Assembly: GCA_021849045.1 (NCBI GenBank)
Contig: JAJZTK010000015.1
Location: 1 to 42,428 of the forward strand
Reading direction: 5' to 3'
From: Deltaproteobacteria bacterium
Lineage (GTDB): Bacteria > Desulfobacterota > Desulfuromonadia > Geobacterales > DSM-12255
DNA length: 42,428 nucleotides
Shown here: one piece after another, positions 31,321 to 39,921 of the stretch
How the letters are laid out: the number at the start of each line of letters is the position of its first letter
Numbering within the stretch: the first letter of the stretch is position 1
Position numbers and translations under genes: made by a program
The notes under the pieces: model-generated
Seen by the model: only the letters and a program-made list of their open reading frames with translations
Databases searched by the model: none
What the model was told of the DNA's origin: nothing

Positions 31321-32322
31321 ATGGAAAAGACAATCTGGACACCCGCAGACCTGCTGCAGATGTCTGGCGCTTACTGGAGCGCCTGCGCCCTGCATACCGG
31401 GGTGGAACTGGATCTTTTCACCCCCTTGGCCGAGCGGCCCCACACCGTGCCAGAACTTGCTGCGCGGCTGTCGTGCGCTGACCGTGGATTGGCCATGCTT
31501 CTCGGCGCACTGGCGGCCCTCGGATTGCTGGAAAAGCAGGGGGAAGCCTTTGCCGCAACCGCGTTTAGCGCTGATTACCTGTCCCGCACCTCGCCCGGTT
31601 ATCTGGGGTACATCATCCGCCACCACCACCATCTGATGGCAGGCTGGGCGAGGCTTGACGAGTCAGTGCGAAGAGGTGGGCCGATAGGAGAGCGGATTAC
31701 CCACGGCAACGATGCGGAGGCCAGGGAGAGCTTCGAGATGGGGATGTTCAACCTGGCCATGCAGCTCGCCCCCCGCATCGTCCCGCAGATCGACCTCTCC
31801 GGTCGGCGGCGCCTGCTCGATCTGGGCGGCGGTCCCGGCACCTATGCCATCCATTTCTGCCAGCACAACCCCGACCTGACTGCCGTTGTCTACGACCTCC
31901 CCTCTACCCGCCCCTTTGCCGAAAAGACTATCGCCAGTTTCGACCTAGCCGACCGGATTGTCTTTACGGACGGTGACTTCATTGCTCAAGGGATCGAGGG
32001 GCGCTACGACGTGGCGTGGCTGTCGCACATCCTCCACAGCGAAGACGGGGCCGGGTGCGCGATCATCCTGGAGAAGGCCGTGGCCGCCCTGGAGCCGGGC
32101 GGGCTGATTCTGATCCAGGAGTTCATCCTCGACGACGCCAAAGCCGGCCCGCTGTTCCCGGCCCTCTTCTCCCTGAACATGCTGCTGGGGACACCGGCCG
32201 GCCAGTCTTACTCCCAGGGGGAGCTGATGCAGATGCTGTGCACGGCCGGTGCCAGTGACGTGCGGCGGCTTCCCATCGAACTCCCCAACGGTGCCGGGAT
32301 CATTATGGGCAGGGTGCCGTAA
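31321..32322 (+). CDS. O-methyltransferase-family (class I SAM) protein
   Basis: An N-terminal winged-helix-like dimerization domain (about residues 8-95) precedes a Rossmann methyltransferase domain with SAM motif LLDLGGGPGTYAIHF and AVVYDLPST as the acidic ribose-binding strand. This layout matches O-methyltransferase family 2 (small-molecule hydroxyl methylation). A four-histidine run (HHHH) sits in the linker helix. The ATG at 31321 has AGGAGG 6 nt upstream and is chosen over one 18 bp earlier. It lies 18 bp after tadA and may be cotranscribed with it. The substrate is unknown. Confidence 0.85.
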   Translation: MEKTIWTPADLLQMSGAYWSACALHTGVELDLFTPLAERPHTVPELAARLSCADRGLAMLLGALAALGLLEKQGEAFAATAFSADYLSRTSPGYLGYIIRHHHHLMAGWARLDESVRRGGPIGERITHGNDAEARESFEMGMFNLAMQLAPRIVPQIDLSGRRRLLDLGGGPGTYAIHFCQHNPDLTAVVYDLPSTRPFAEKTIASFDLADRIVFTDGDFIAQGIEGRYDVAWLSHILHSEDGAGCAIILEKAVAALEPGGLILIQEFILDDAKAGPLFPALFSLNMLLGTPAGQSYSQGELMQMLCTAGASDVRRLPIELPNGAGIIMGRVP

Positions 32323-32414
32323 CCGTTGGACGGGAAAAGTAGGCAAATAGCCCGCCCCTTGGACCCTCGCAGCCTGCCCACCAATCCGTTCCCAGTACCC
32401 GTTGGGAGAGACCG

Positions 32415-33845
32415 ATGAAAATCCATTACCAGGGATGGGTCCACCGACTCATCAGGAACATGTCGGCAACAGCCCACCAGGCCCGAAAAGAGCGGGACAT
32501 GCTGGAGCAGCTCCTGGAGCATGCCTACGAAGGGCTCATTATCACCGATGCCGATGGTGTCATCCTGAAGATCAACCAATCCTATGCCAAATTTCTCGGG
32601 AAACGGGAGGATGAGGTGGTTGGCCAGCCCGTGACGAAAGTGGTGGAAAATACCCGAATGCATATCGTTGCAAAGAGCGGCGTCCCGGAAATTGCACAGG
32701 TGCAGAAGATCAAGGGCCACCAGATGATCTGCAGCCGGATCCCCATCTTTGAGAACGGCAAGGTGGTGGCAGTGGTCGGCAAGGTGATGTTCCAGGACCT
32801 GGCCGACCTTTTTGCCATGACGGACAAATTCAAGTCGCTCAATAGCGAGTTGGAGTATTACAAGAGCGCTCTGAGCAGGCAGTTGAGCGCCAAGTATTCG
32901 TTCAATCACATTGTCGGCAACAGCAAGGAACTGGAGTGGGTGAAGGAACTGGGGAAACGGGTCGCAAAAAGCAACACCACGGTCCTGTTGAAAGGTGAGA
33001 GCGGTACCGGCAAGGAGCTGTTTGCCCATGCCATCCATATCGAAAGCCAGCGGGCGTTGGGTCCGTTCATCAAGGTGAACTGCGCCGCCATCCCGGAAAA
33101 CCTGTTCGAAGCTGAGCTGTTCGGCTACAAGGAAGGGGCCTTTACCGGCGCCCGGACCAAGGGAAAACGCGGCCGCTTCAGCATGGCCCACCAGGGAACC
33201 ATCTTTCTGGACGAAATCAGCGAGCTCCCTTTGACCATGCAGGTGAAGCTGCTCCGGGTTCTCCAGGAGCGCGAAATAGAACCGGTGGGCGCCGAGCGGC
33301 CCGAAACGGTGGACGTAAGAATCATCGCCGCCTCGAACCGTGACCTGGAGACCCTGGTCAAACAGGGGCTCTTCCGCCACGACCTTTACTACCGGCTCAA
33401 TGTCGTCATGCTGGAGATCCCGCCCCTCCGAGCACGTCGCGACGACATCCCGCAGCTGATCCGCTTCCACCTGCGCCAGTTGGAAAAGGAGACCGGTATC
33501 CCGGTGGAGGGGGTGGACCACGAAGTTGAGGAGATCTTCACCGCCTATGACTGGCCCGGCAACGTCCGGGAACTCCGCAACGTGCTGGAACAGACCCTGT
33601 ATGTAAAAAGCGGCACTATTGTCACGAAGCAGGACCTTCCCCGAGCACTGGCCCGGACTGGCCCCCTCGACAGCCCCTTCGACCATCGCCGGACCCTGAA
33701 GTACATCCTGCAGCAGGTGGAGGAAGAGGCCATCCGCCGGACAATCCAGGAAGAAAAGGGGAACAAGCTGGCAGCAGCAGCCCGCCTCGGTATCAGCAAA
33801 TCCTCTCTCTATGCGAAAATTGGCCAGTATGAGATCGGTGACTGA
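32415..33845 (+). CDS. PAS-type sigma-54-dependent transcriptional activator
   Basis: A PAS sensor (about residues 28-135) is followed by an AAA+ domain with Walker A GESGTGKE (194-201), the sigma-54 contact loop GAFTGA (241-246) and FLDEISELP as Walker B. The Fis-type helix-turn-helix at the C-terminus contains [20 protein letters not shown]. No receiver or membrane segment is present, so a small ligand sensed by PAS is likely. It lies upstream of, and reads toward, an operon with a clear sigma-54 promoter and three 18-bp palindromes, so it is the obvious local regulator. GGGAGAG precedes the ATG. Confidence 0.93.
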   Translation: MKIHYQGWVHRLIRNMSATAHQARKERDMLEQLLEHAYEGLIITDADGVILKINQSYAKFLGKREDEVVGQPVTKVVENTRMHIVAKSGVPEIAQVQKIKGHQMICSRIPIFENGKVVAVVGKVMFQDLADLFAMTDKFKSLNSELEYYKSALSRQLSAKYSFNHIVGNSKELEWVKELGKRVAKSNTTVLLKGESGTGKELFAHAIHIESQRALGPFIKVNCAAIPENLFEAELFGYKEGAFTGARTKGKRGRFSMAHQGTIFLDEISELPLTMQVKLLRVLQEREIEPVGAERPETVDVRIIAASNRDLETLVKQGLFRHDLYYRLNVVMLEIPPLRARRDDIPQLIRFHLRQLEKETGIPVEGVDHEVEEIFTAYDWPGNVRELRNVLEQTLYVKSGTIVTKQDLPRALARTGPLDSPFDHRRTLKYILQQVEEEAIRRTIQEEKGNKLAAAARLGISKSSLYAKIGQYEIGD

Positions 33846-33869
33846 GCGGTCCGCTGCTAACGCCCATAC

Positions 33870-33908
33870 ATTCCAGACAACTGGAATCTTTGTCCAGAAA
33901 CCTGGAAT
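33870..33908. promoter_or_regulatory. Two activator binding sites (ATTCCA-N6-TGGAAT palindromes)
   Basis: ATTCCAGACAACTGGAAT (33870-33887) has perfect 7-bp arms. TGTCCAGAAACCTGGAAT (33891-33908) is the same site with two changes in the left arm. The sites start 21 bp apart, two helical turns, so two dimers would sit on one face of the DNA. They lie about 275-295 bp upstream of the predicted transcription start, fitting sigma-54 enhancer sites. The adjacent stretch 33935-33960 can form an imperfect hairpin around GCTTATAG. Confidence 0.78.
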
Positions 33909-34012
33909 CAACTGCCATTACCGACAACTCCTTGCTAACCCCCGCTTATAGGGGCGTTAGAACAGCTGCCCTCTCGTACACCCCGTATACCCATTAAACC
34001 AAACCATTTAAT

Positions 34013-34030
34013 ATTCCAAAATTCTGGAAT
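34013..34030. promoter_or_regulatory. Third activator binding site (ATTCCA-N6-TGGAAT)
   Basis: ATTCCAAAATTCTGGAAT has the same outer 6-bp arms and 6-bp spacer as the two upstream sites. It lies about 150 bp upstream of the predicted start. The AT-rich DNA between it and the promoter (34090-34130) could allow bending, as by IHF, but no clear IHF consensus was found. No gene is seen in 33846-34254. Confidence 0.75.
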
Positions 34031-34147
34031 CCACCTCTCCCCGCGAAGACCCGAGTCCGTGAATACTGTTGGCCCATCTTTGGTCACGCAGAAAATTATC
34101 ATTTATAAACATGGTTTTATAAAATCAGTTCAACCTCTTCGTCAGCT

Positions 34148-34162
34148 TGGCACCATCCTTGC
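34148..34162 (+). promoter_or_regulatory. Sigma-54 (-24/-12) promoter of the usp-liv-CoA-transferase operon
   Basis: TGGCAC (34148-34153), five bases, then TTGC (34159-34162) matches the sigma-54 consensus with GG and GC exactly 10 bp apart. Transcription would start near 34174 and leave an 81-nt leader before the universal-stress gene. The upstream sigma-54 activator gene and palindromes support it. Confidence 0.85.
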
Positions 34163-34254
34163 CATACAAAATAGCAATTATGCAATATTTATAAACGTTG
34201 CTTCGTCGGACAACAGTGGTACATAGATAAAATACTGTTCTTCAAGAGGGGCAT

Positions 34255-35061
34255 ATGGTCCTACGAAATATTCTCCTGCATATCGACGCATCACCCGCCT
34301 GCGAGGGCCGCGTCGATCTGGCCCTGGCCATTGCGAAACAGCACGGAGCATCCGTCACCGGGCTTTCGATCATCACCCATGCGCCTCACGAACCTCGGCG
34401 GCAGGTAATGGAGCAGCAAACAGCCGAACAGGCCGAACGTTTCCGGCAAAGGGGGATTTCAGCCGGGGTCCCGGTCCAGTGGCGTAACGTGGAGTGGGAG
34501 GTGGTGGGGGTGGGAATGGCAGAGGTCCTGATCCGTCAGAGCTACTCCACCGACCTGGTGATCGTCGGGCAGAGTGGCGGGCCGGCCCAGCGCCTCGGGG
34601 TTCCGGCCGACCTCCCCCAGCGCCTGCTACTCGGCAGCGGCAGGCCGGTACTGGTAGTCCCCCATGCCGGGCGGTTTCACGCCACCGGGAGTCGCATTCT
34701 GGTTGCCTGGAAAGAAGGGCGCGAAGCGACCAGGGCCTTGAGCGAAGCGTTGCCGCTCCTGACCAGGGCAACAACGGTCCGGCTCCTGACCGTGGCACCC
34801 GCCGATCCCGCCGGCCAGCCCGATCCATGGGAGGGGGTCCGGGAATACCTGGGGCGACACGGGGTACACGTCGAAACCGAACTGGTGCCGACCACGGCCA
34901 CACCACTCGGCGACCTGCTCCTGAACCGGGTTTGCGACGAGGAGTTTGACCTGCTGGTCATGGGGGCCTTTGCCCATTCATCCCAGGGAGGGGTGGTGCT
35001 GGGCACGGTTGCGGCCCAGATTCTCCGGGAGATGACCGTACCGGTGCTGATGGCTCACTAG
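34255..35061 (+). CDS. Tandem-domain universal stress protein (UspA family)
   Basis: Two Usp domains are visible: residues about 1-140, starting VLRNILLHIDASPACEGR and ending PVLVVPHAG, and about 145-268, starting SRILVAWKEGREA and ending VPVLMAH. Such cytoplasmic proteins bind ATP or other ligands and often modulate transporters or stress survival. The second domain keeps a GGVVLGTVAAQIL loop near the nucleotide site, but the full G-2x-G-9x-G(S/T) ATP motif is not exact. It is the first gene of the operon with AGAGGGG upstream. Its role here is unknown. Confidence 0.88.
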   Translation: MVLRNILLHIDASPACEGRVDLALAIAKQHGASVTGLSIITHAPHEPRRQVMEQQTAEQAERFRQRGISAGVPVQWRNVEWEVVGVGMAEVLIRQSYSTDLVIVGQSGGPAQRLGVPADLPQRLLLGSGRPVLVVPHAGRFHATGSRILVAWKEGREATRALSEALPLLTRATTVRLLTVAPADPAGQPDPWEGVREYLGRHGVHVETELVPTTATPLGDLLLNRVCDEEFDLLVMGAFAHSSQGGVVLGTVAAQILREMTVPVLMAH

Positions 35062-35079
35062 ATCTGTAAAGGACGAGCA

Positions 35080-35832
35080 ATGAGTGACTACATTCTGGAA
35101 ACGCGGAACCTTTCCAAGGAATTCAAGGGGTTCACGGCGGTGAGCGACGTCAACCTGCAGGTCAGGCGCGGTCAGATCCATGCCCTGATCGGCCCGAACG
35201 GGGCTGGCAAGACCACCGTGTTCAATCTCCTGACCAAGTTCATCACCCCTACCGCCGGCACCATTACCTTCAACGGGAATGACATCACCCGTGAGAAACC
35301 GGCCGATGTCGCACTGCGCGGCATTGTAAGGTCGTTCCAGATCTCGGCGGTCTTCCCCAACCTGACACCCATGGAGAACGTCCGGGTGGCCCTGCAGCGC
35401 CGGCTCGGCACCTCCTACCACTTCTGGCGCTCTTCCGCCTCCCTTTCCACCCTGGACGACCGTGCCCGGCAACTTCTGGAGTCCGTGGGGCTCCTGGAGC
35501 TGGCCCACGAACCGACAATGGAGCTTTCCTACGGCCGCAAACGGGCACTGGAGATCGCCACCACCCTGGCCCTTGACCCGGAGCTGATGCTGCTCGACGA
35601 GCCGACCCAGGGGATGGGGGCCGAGGACGTGGGGCGGATCACCGACCTGGTCAGGACGGTGGCTGCCAGCCGGACCATCCTGATGGTGGAACACAACCTG
35701 AAGGTGGTAGCAACCCTGGCAGACCGGATCACGGTCCTGCAGCGGGGCTCCATCCTGGCGGAGGGGTCGTACGACGAGGTATCGGCCAATCCCCAGGTCC
35801 TTGAGGCATACATGGGGTGTGGCCATGCATGA
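35080..35832 (+). CDS. livG: Branched-chain-type ABC transporter ATP-binding protein (LivG-like)
   Basis: This is one of the two ATPases of a LIV/HAAT-class importer. It has Walker A GPNGAGKTT near residue 40, Q-loop region RSFQIS, signature LSYGRKRALEIA and Walker B LMLLDEPTQGM, followed by the switch His in VEHNLK. The 250-residue size and the insertion after the Q-loop are LivG-like. It starts 18 bp after the usp gene and overlaps livF by 8 bp. The family symbol reflects homology; the substrate is probably not a branched-chain amino acid. Confidence 0.92.
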   Translation: MSDYILETRNLSKEFKGFTAVSDVNLQVRRGQIHALIGPNGAGKTTVFNLLTKFITPTAGTITFNGNDITREKPADVALRGIVRSFQISAVFPNLTPMENVRVALQRRLGTSYHFWRSSASLSTLDDRARQLLESVGLLELAHEPTMELSYGRKRALEIATTLALDPELMLLDEPTQGMGAEDVGRITDLVRTVAASRTILMVEHNLKVVATLADRITVLQRGSILAEGSYDEVSANPQVLEAYMGCGHA

Positions 35833-36541
35833 TACCGGTGCCAATGTCCTGCTCTCCCTCAGCGGGGTCAACTCGTTCTACGGCGAGTCCCATATCCTCC
35901 ATGACATCAACCTGTCGGTACGGGAAGGCGAACTGGTCACTCTGCTCGGCCGCAACGGCGCCGGCAAAACCACCATCCTCAAGTCGATCATGGGGCTGGT
36001 GGGGCGGCGTAGCGGCTCCATTACCGTGGCCGGCCGGGAAACCTGTCATCTGCCGACCCATCGGATCGCCCGTCTCGGCATCGGTTACTGTCCGGAGGAG
36101 CGGGGGATCTTTTCGAGCCTGAACGTGGAGGAGAACCTGCTCCTCCCCCCCATGGTCAAGGACGGCGGTATGACCCTTGCCGAGATCTACGACATGTTCC
36201 CGAACCTTTTGGAACGGCGCAACAGCGTCGGCACCCGACTCTCCGGCGGCGAGCAGCAGATGCTGGCAATGGCCAGAATACTCCGGACCGGCGCCCGTCT
36301 GCTCCTGCTCGACGAGATCACCGAAGGGCTGGCGCCGGTGATTGTCCAGGCCCTGGGGCGGCTGACCGGGCAGCTCAAGGAGAAGGGGTTCACCATCATC
36401 CTGGTGGAACAGAACTTCCGCTTTGCAGCCGAAGTCGCCGACCGTCATTACATCATCGAAAACGGCCGGGTTGTGGAAATGATCGACCGAAAAGACGTGG
36501 AAACGAGTGCTGCCGTCTTCAACCGCCACCTGGGGGTTTAG
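35825..36541 (+). CDS. livF: Branched-chain-type ABC transporter ATP-binding protein (LivF-like)
   Basis: The second ATPase of the importer has Walker A GRNGAGKTT, LSGGEQQMLAMA signature, and a Walker B that reads LLLLDEITEGLAP, with Ile where most family members have Pro after the catalytic Glu. The switch region is VEQNFRFA. The ATG at 35825 overlaps the livG stop and is preferred because it gives the usual LivF start and length (238 residues). An in-frame ATG 24 bp earlier lies deeper in livG. Confidence 0.92.
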   Translation: MHDTGANVLLSLSGVNSFYGESHILHDINLSVREGELVTLLGRNGAGKTTILKSIMGLVGRRSGSITVAGRETCHLPTHRIARLGIGYCPEERGIFSSLNVEENLLLPPMVKDGGMTLAEIYDMFPNLLERRNSVGTRLSGGEQQMLAMARILRTGARLLLLDEITEGLAPVIVQALGRLTGQLKEKGFTIILVEQNFRFAAEVADRHYIIENGRVVEMIDRKDVETSAAVFNRHLGV

Positions 36542-36582
36542 GAACAAGTCCAAGCAGTTGAGCAGACGAAAGGAGAATGACA

Positions 36583-37809
36583 ATGAACGTGATGCTTCGC
36601 AAGGCACTGGCAGGGATGTTGATCGGGGTGCTGGCATCAACACCGGCACTGGCCGCACCCGCCAAGGGGATTTCCGACAACGTGGTGAAGATCGGCGTCC
36701 TTACCGACATGTCCGGTGTCTATTCGGCCATTGGCGGCAAAGGAACCCTGACCGCGGTCGAGATGGCCGTGGCAGACTTCGGCGGCACGGTACTCGGCAA
36801 GCCGATCCAGGTCGTCTCGGCTGATCACCAGAACAAGGCCGACATCGCCTCCACCAAGGCGAGGGAGTGGTTCGACACCGGCAAGGTGGACATGGTGACC
36901 GGCCTGCTCAACTCGGCCTGCGCCCTGGCAGTGCAGAAGATCGGCGCCGACAAGAAGCGGATCACCATGAACACCGGCGCCGGCTCCACCGACCTGACCA
37001 ACAAGGACTGCACCCCCTACGGCATCCACTATGCCTACGACAACTACGCCCTGGCCAACGTGGCCGGCAGCGCCATCGTCTCCCACGGCGGCAAGAGCTG
37101 GTACTTCATCACCGCCGACTACGCCTTTGGCCACTCCCTGGAGAAGAACACCAGCAATTTTGTCCAGAAGCTGGGGGGTAAAGTAGTCGGCTCGGTGCGG
37201 CATCCACTCTCCACGGCCGACTTCTCCTCCTACCTCTTGCAGGCCCAGTCTTCCGGCGCCAAGGTGATCGGCCTGGCCAACGCCGGCGGTGACTTCACCA
37301 ACGCGGTGAAACAGGCCCGCGAATTCGGCATCGTCCAGAAGGGGCAGACAATTGCCGGCATGCTGGTCTTCGACACCGATGTGAAGAGCCTGGGGCTGAA
37401 CACCGCCCAGGGGATGCAGTTTGCCAGCGGCTTCTACTGGGATCGTGACAAGGCGAGCCGCGACTGGTCCAAGCGGTTCTACGCCAAACACAAGGCGATG
37501 CCGACCATGGATCAGGCCGGCGCCTACTCCGCCACCATGAACTACCTGAAGGCGATCAAGGCCGCCGGTACCGACGATCCGGATGCGGTCATGGCCAAGC
37601 TCCGCTCCATGAACATCAGCGACTTCTTTGCGGTGAACGGCAAGATCAGGGCCGACGGCCGGATGGTGCACGACATGTACCTCATGGAGGTGAAGAAACC
37701 GTCCGAATCCAAGGGGGAGTGGGACATCCTGAAGATCATCAAGACCGTGCCCGGCGACCAGGCCTTCATGCCGCTCTCCGAGAGCGTCTGTTCGCAGGTA
37801 AAGAAGTAG
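36583..37809 (+). CDS. Periplasmic solute-binding protein of the LIV-type importer
   Basis: A Sec signal peptide ending ALA-APAKG directs it to the periplasm. The mature protein is a type-1 binding fold with the family features NVVKIGVLTDMSGVYSAIGG at the start, DKKRITMNTGAGSTDLTN in the middle and repeated lobes. The AAAGGAG ribosome site sets the start at 36583 rather than an ATG two codons earlier. Homologs with the same general layout bind amino acids, amides or aromatic acids, so the ligand cannot be named from sequence; the downstream CoA-transferase suggests an organic acid. Confidence 0.9.
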   Translation: MNVMLRKALAGMLIGVLASTPALAAPAKGISDNVVKIGVLTDMSGVYSAIGGKGTLTAVEMAVADFGGTVLGKPIQVVSADHQNKADIASTKAREWFDTGKVDMVTGLLNSACALAVQKIGADKKRITMNTGAGSTDLTNKDCTPYGIHYAYDNYALANVAGSAIVSHGGKSWYFITADYAFGHSLEKNTSNFVQKLGGKVVGSVRHPLSTADFSSYLLQAQSSGAKVIGLANAGGDFTNAVKQAREFGIVQKGQTIAGMLVFDTDVKSLGLNTAQGMQFASGFYWDRDKASRDWSKRFYAKHKAMPTMDQAGAYSATMNYLKAIKAAGTDDPDAVMAKLRSMNISDFFAVNGKIRADGRMVHDMYLMEVKKPSESKGEWDILKIIKTVPGDQAFMPLSESVCSQVKK

Positions 37810-37869
37810 GGGCGGCGTTGCGCCGCCCGATTTATGGGCATAAAACAGGGGCGGGGTGATCCCGCCCCT
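37810..37869 (+). repeat. Pair of GC-rich hairpins between the binding-protein and permease genes
   Basis: GGGCGGCG (37810-37817) pairs with CGCCGCCC (37821-37828) around a 3-nt loop, and AGGGGCGGG (37847-37855) pairs with CCCGCCCCT (37861-37869) around a 5-nt loop. Neither is followed by a T tract. They immediately follow the binding-protein gene, where a 3' hairpin commonly slows decay and keeps that mRNA segment abundant. Confidence 0.75.
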
Positions 37870-37893
37870 ACGCAGAACCACGGAGAGGGCACC

Positions 37894-38799
37894 ATGGACG
37901 TCACATTCCAGACCGTCATGTCACAACTGATGCTCGGGCTCAACAACGGCGCCTTCTACGCCGTGCTGAGCCTGGGGCTGGCGGTGATCTTCGGCCTCTT
38001 GAACATCATCAACTTCGCCCATGGCGCCCTCTACATGCTGGGGGCCTTCGTGGCCCTGCTCGGCTACACGGAACTGGGGCCGCTTCTGGGGATGCCCGAG
38101 TTCCACCTCAACTACTGGGCCGCCCTGATCGTCGCGCCACTGGTGGTGGGAGGGATCGGCATCATTTTGGAGCGGACCATGCTGCGCCGGCTCTACCGGG
38201 TCGACCACCTCTACGGCCTGCTCCTCACCTTTGGCGTGGCGCTGATTTTCCAGGGGATTTTCACCAACTACTTCAACGTCTCCGGCACCCCGTACGACGG
38301 CAAGCCCGAGCTTCTGAACGGCGTGGTGAACCTGGGATTCATGATGTTTCCCACCTACCGGCTCTGGTCGATCGTGGTGTCGCTGACAATCTGCTTCGGT
38401 ACCTGGTTCATGATCGAACGGACCCGGCTCGGCTCCTATCTGCGGGCCGGCACCGAAAACCCGCACCTGGTGCAGGCCTTCGGCATCAACGTCCCGCTGA
38501 TGGTCACCCTGACCTATGGCTACGGGGTGGGGCTGGCCGCCTTTGCCGGGGTGGTGGCCGCACCGATCTACTCGGTCAGCCCGGTCATGGGGGCGGAGAT
38601 GATCATCACCGTCTTCGCGGTGGTGGTGATCGGCGGCATGGGCTCCATCATGGGGGCAATCGTCACCGGGCTGGCCCTCGGCATGGTGGAGGGGCTGACC
38701 AAGGTGATCTACCCGCCGGCATCCAGCACGGTCATCTTCTTCATGATGGTGCTGGTCCTGCTGGTGAAGCCGGCCGGGCTCTTCGGCAAGGAACAGTAA
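37894..38799 (+). CDS. livH: Branched-chain-type ABC transporter permease (LivH-like)
   Basis: This 301-residue inner-membrane protein has about eight hydrophobic segments. The LivH start is clear in LGLNNGAFYAVLSLGLAVIFGLLNIINF, of which the GLLNIINFAHG segment is characteristic, and the coupling loop EN-PHLVQAFGIN is present. GMGSIMGAIVTG is the conserved C-terminal segment. The ATG at 37894 has GGAGAGG upstream and excludes a 20-residue upstream extension over the hairpins. Confidence 0.93.
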   Translation: MDVTFQTVMSQLMLGLNNGAFYAVLSLGLAVIFGLLNIINFAHGALYMLGAFVALLGYTELGPLLGMPEFHLNYWAALIVAPLVVGGIGIILERTMLRRLYRVDHLYGLLLTFGVALIFQGIFTNYFNVSGTPYDGKPELLNGVVNLGFMMFPTYRLWSIVVSLTICFGTWFMIERTRLGSYLRAGTENPHLVQAFGINVPLMVTLTYGYGVGLAAFAGVVAAPIYSVSPVMGAEMIITVFAVVVIGGMGSIMGAIVTGLALGMVEGLTKVIYPPASSTVIFFMMVLVLLVKPAGLFGKEQ

Positions 38800-38801
38800 G
38801 A

Positions 38802-38838
38802 GTCTGCCAGGAAATGTAACTGTTATTTCCTGGCAGAC
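38802..38838 (+). repeat. 14-bp perfect inverted repeat between livH and livM
   Basis: GTCTGCCAGGAAAT (38802-38815) and ATTTCCTGGCAGAC (38825-38838) are perfect inverted copies separated by 9 nt, placed 2 bp after the livH stop and 16 bp before livM. There is no T run, so read-through is expected. It may act as an RNA-stability hairpin, or as a protein site. Confidence 0.8.
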
Positions 38839-38854
38839 CCTAAAGGGAGACGGT

Positions 38855-39796
38855 ATGAATCGCACGCTCTGGCTGGTGCTCCTGGTAGCGGGTCTGGCAG
38901 CCCCCTTTGTCATCTATCCGGTATTCGTGATGGAGCTCCTCTGCTTCGCACTTTTTGCCTGCGCCTTCAATCTCCTGCTCGGTTACTCGGGGCTTCTCTC
39001 CTTCGGCCATGCCGCCTTCTTCGGTGGCGCGGCCTACGTGACCGGCTACCTGGTGAAGAATGCCGGCCTGACCCCGGAGCTGGGGGTACTGGCCGGCACC
39101 CTCTTCGCCGGGGCCTTAGGGTTTGTTTTCGGCAGCCTGGCCATCCGCCGCCAGGGGATCTACTTCGCCATGATCACCCTGGCCCTGGCCCAGATCATCT
39201 ATTTCGTCGCCATCAAGGCGCCGTTCACCGGCGGCGAAGACGGCCTGCAGGACATCCCTCGGGGAAGGCTCCTGGGGATGCTCGATCTGGACCACGTCTA
39301 CCACCTGTGGGGCAAGACCCTGGAGCTGAACCTCTACTACTTCGTCTTCGCCCTCTTCTGTATCGGGTTCTGGCTGGTCCACCGGACCATCCATTCCCCC
39401 TTCGGCCAGGTCCTGAAGGCGATCAGGGAGAACGAGCCCCGGGCCGTATCCCTCGGGTACAAGGTGGAACGGTTCAAGCTGATTGCCTTTGTCATCTCCG
39501 CCTCCCTGGCCGGCATGGCCGGATCTGCCAAGGCCCTGGTCTTCCAGCTGGCGTCGCTCACGGACGTCAACTGGCACACGTCGGGAGAGGTGGTGCTCAT
39601 GACCCTGCTGGGAGGGCTCGGCACGGTCCTCGGGCCGCTGGCCGGCGCCTTCACGGTGGTCACGCTCCACTCCAAGCTGAGCGCCATCGGCTCCTGGGTG
39701 ACGGTGGTCATCGGCGCCATCTTCGTCATCTGCGTGCTCGCCTTCCGGCGGGGGTTCGTGGGTGAACTGGGACGGCTTTTGAAGCGGTCGCTGTAG
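38855..39796 (+). CDS. livM: Branched-chain-type ABC transporter permease (LivM-like)
   Basis: The second permease subunit (313 residues) has about nine hydrophobic segments, the LivM motif LGYSGLLSFGHAAFFGGAAY near the N-terminus, the cytoplasmic coupling segment AIRENEPRAVSLGY and the conserved TLLGGLGTVLGPLAGA near the C-terminus. AAAGGGAG precedes the ATG. It completes the importer together with LivG, LivF, LivH and the binding protein. Confidence 0.93.
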   Translation: MNRTLWLVLLVAGLAAPFVIYPVFVMELLCFALFACAFNLLLGYSGLLSFGHAAFFGGAAYVTGYLVKNAGLTPELGVLAGTLFAGALGFVFGSLAIRRQGIYFAMITLALAQIIYFVAIKAPFTGGEDGLQDIPRGRLLGMLDLDHVYHLWGKTLELNLYYFVFALFCIGFWLVHRTIHSPFGQVLKAIRENEPRAVSLGYKVERFKLIAFVISASLAGMAGSAKALVFQLASLTDVNWHTSGEVVLMTLLGGLGTVLGPLAGAFTVVTLHSKLSAIGSWVTVVIGAIFVICVLAFRRGFVGELGRLLKRSL

Positions 39797-39809
39797 CTCT
39801 TGAACAAAC

Positions 39810-39893
39810 GTAGGTTGGGTTAGGCGGTTGTATCGCCGTAACCCAACGAATCAGCGGTATTTGTCGGGTTACGCTGGCGTTAACCCAACCTAC
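39810..39893. repeat. REP-like TTGGGTTA inverted-repeat element
   Basis: GTAGGTTGGGTTA (39810-39822) and TAACCCAACCTAC (39881-39893) are perfect inverted copies at the ends of an 84-bp element. Internally, TTGGGTTA with TAACCCAA (39815-39846) and GGGTTA with TAACCC (39866-39886) form two smaller hairpins. This arrangement resembles dispersed TAGGTTGGGTTA palindromes of the REP/BIME type found in many bacteria. It fills most of the gap between livM and the CoA-transferase. Confidence 0.85.
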
Positions 39894-39921
39894 AATCCGG
39901 GATACTTGCGGAGGATCAACA

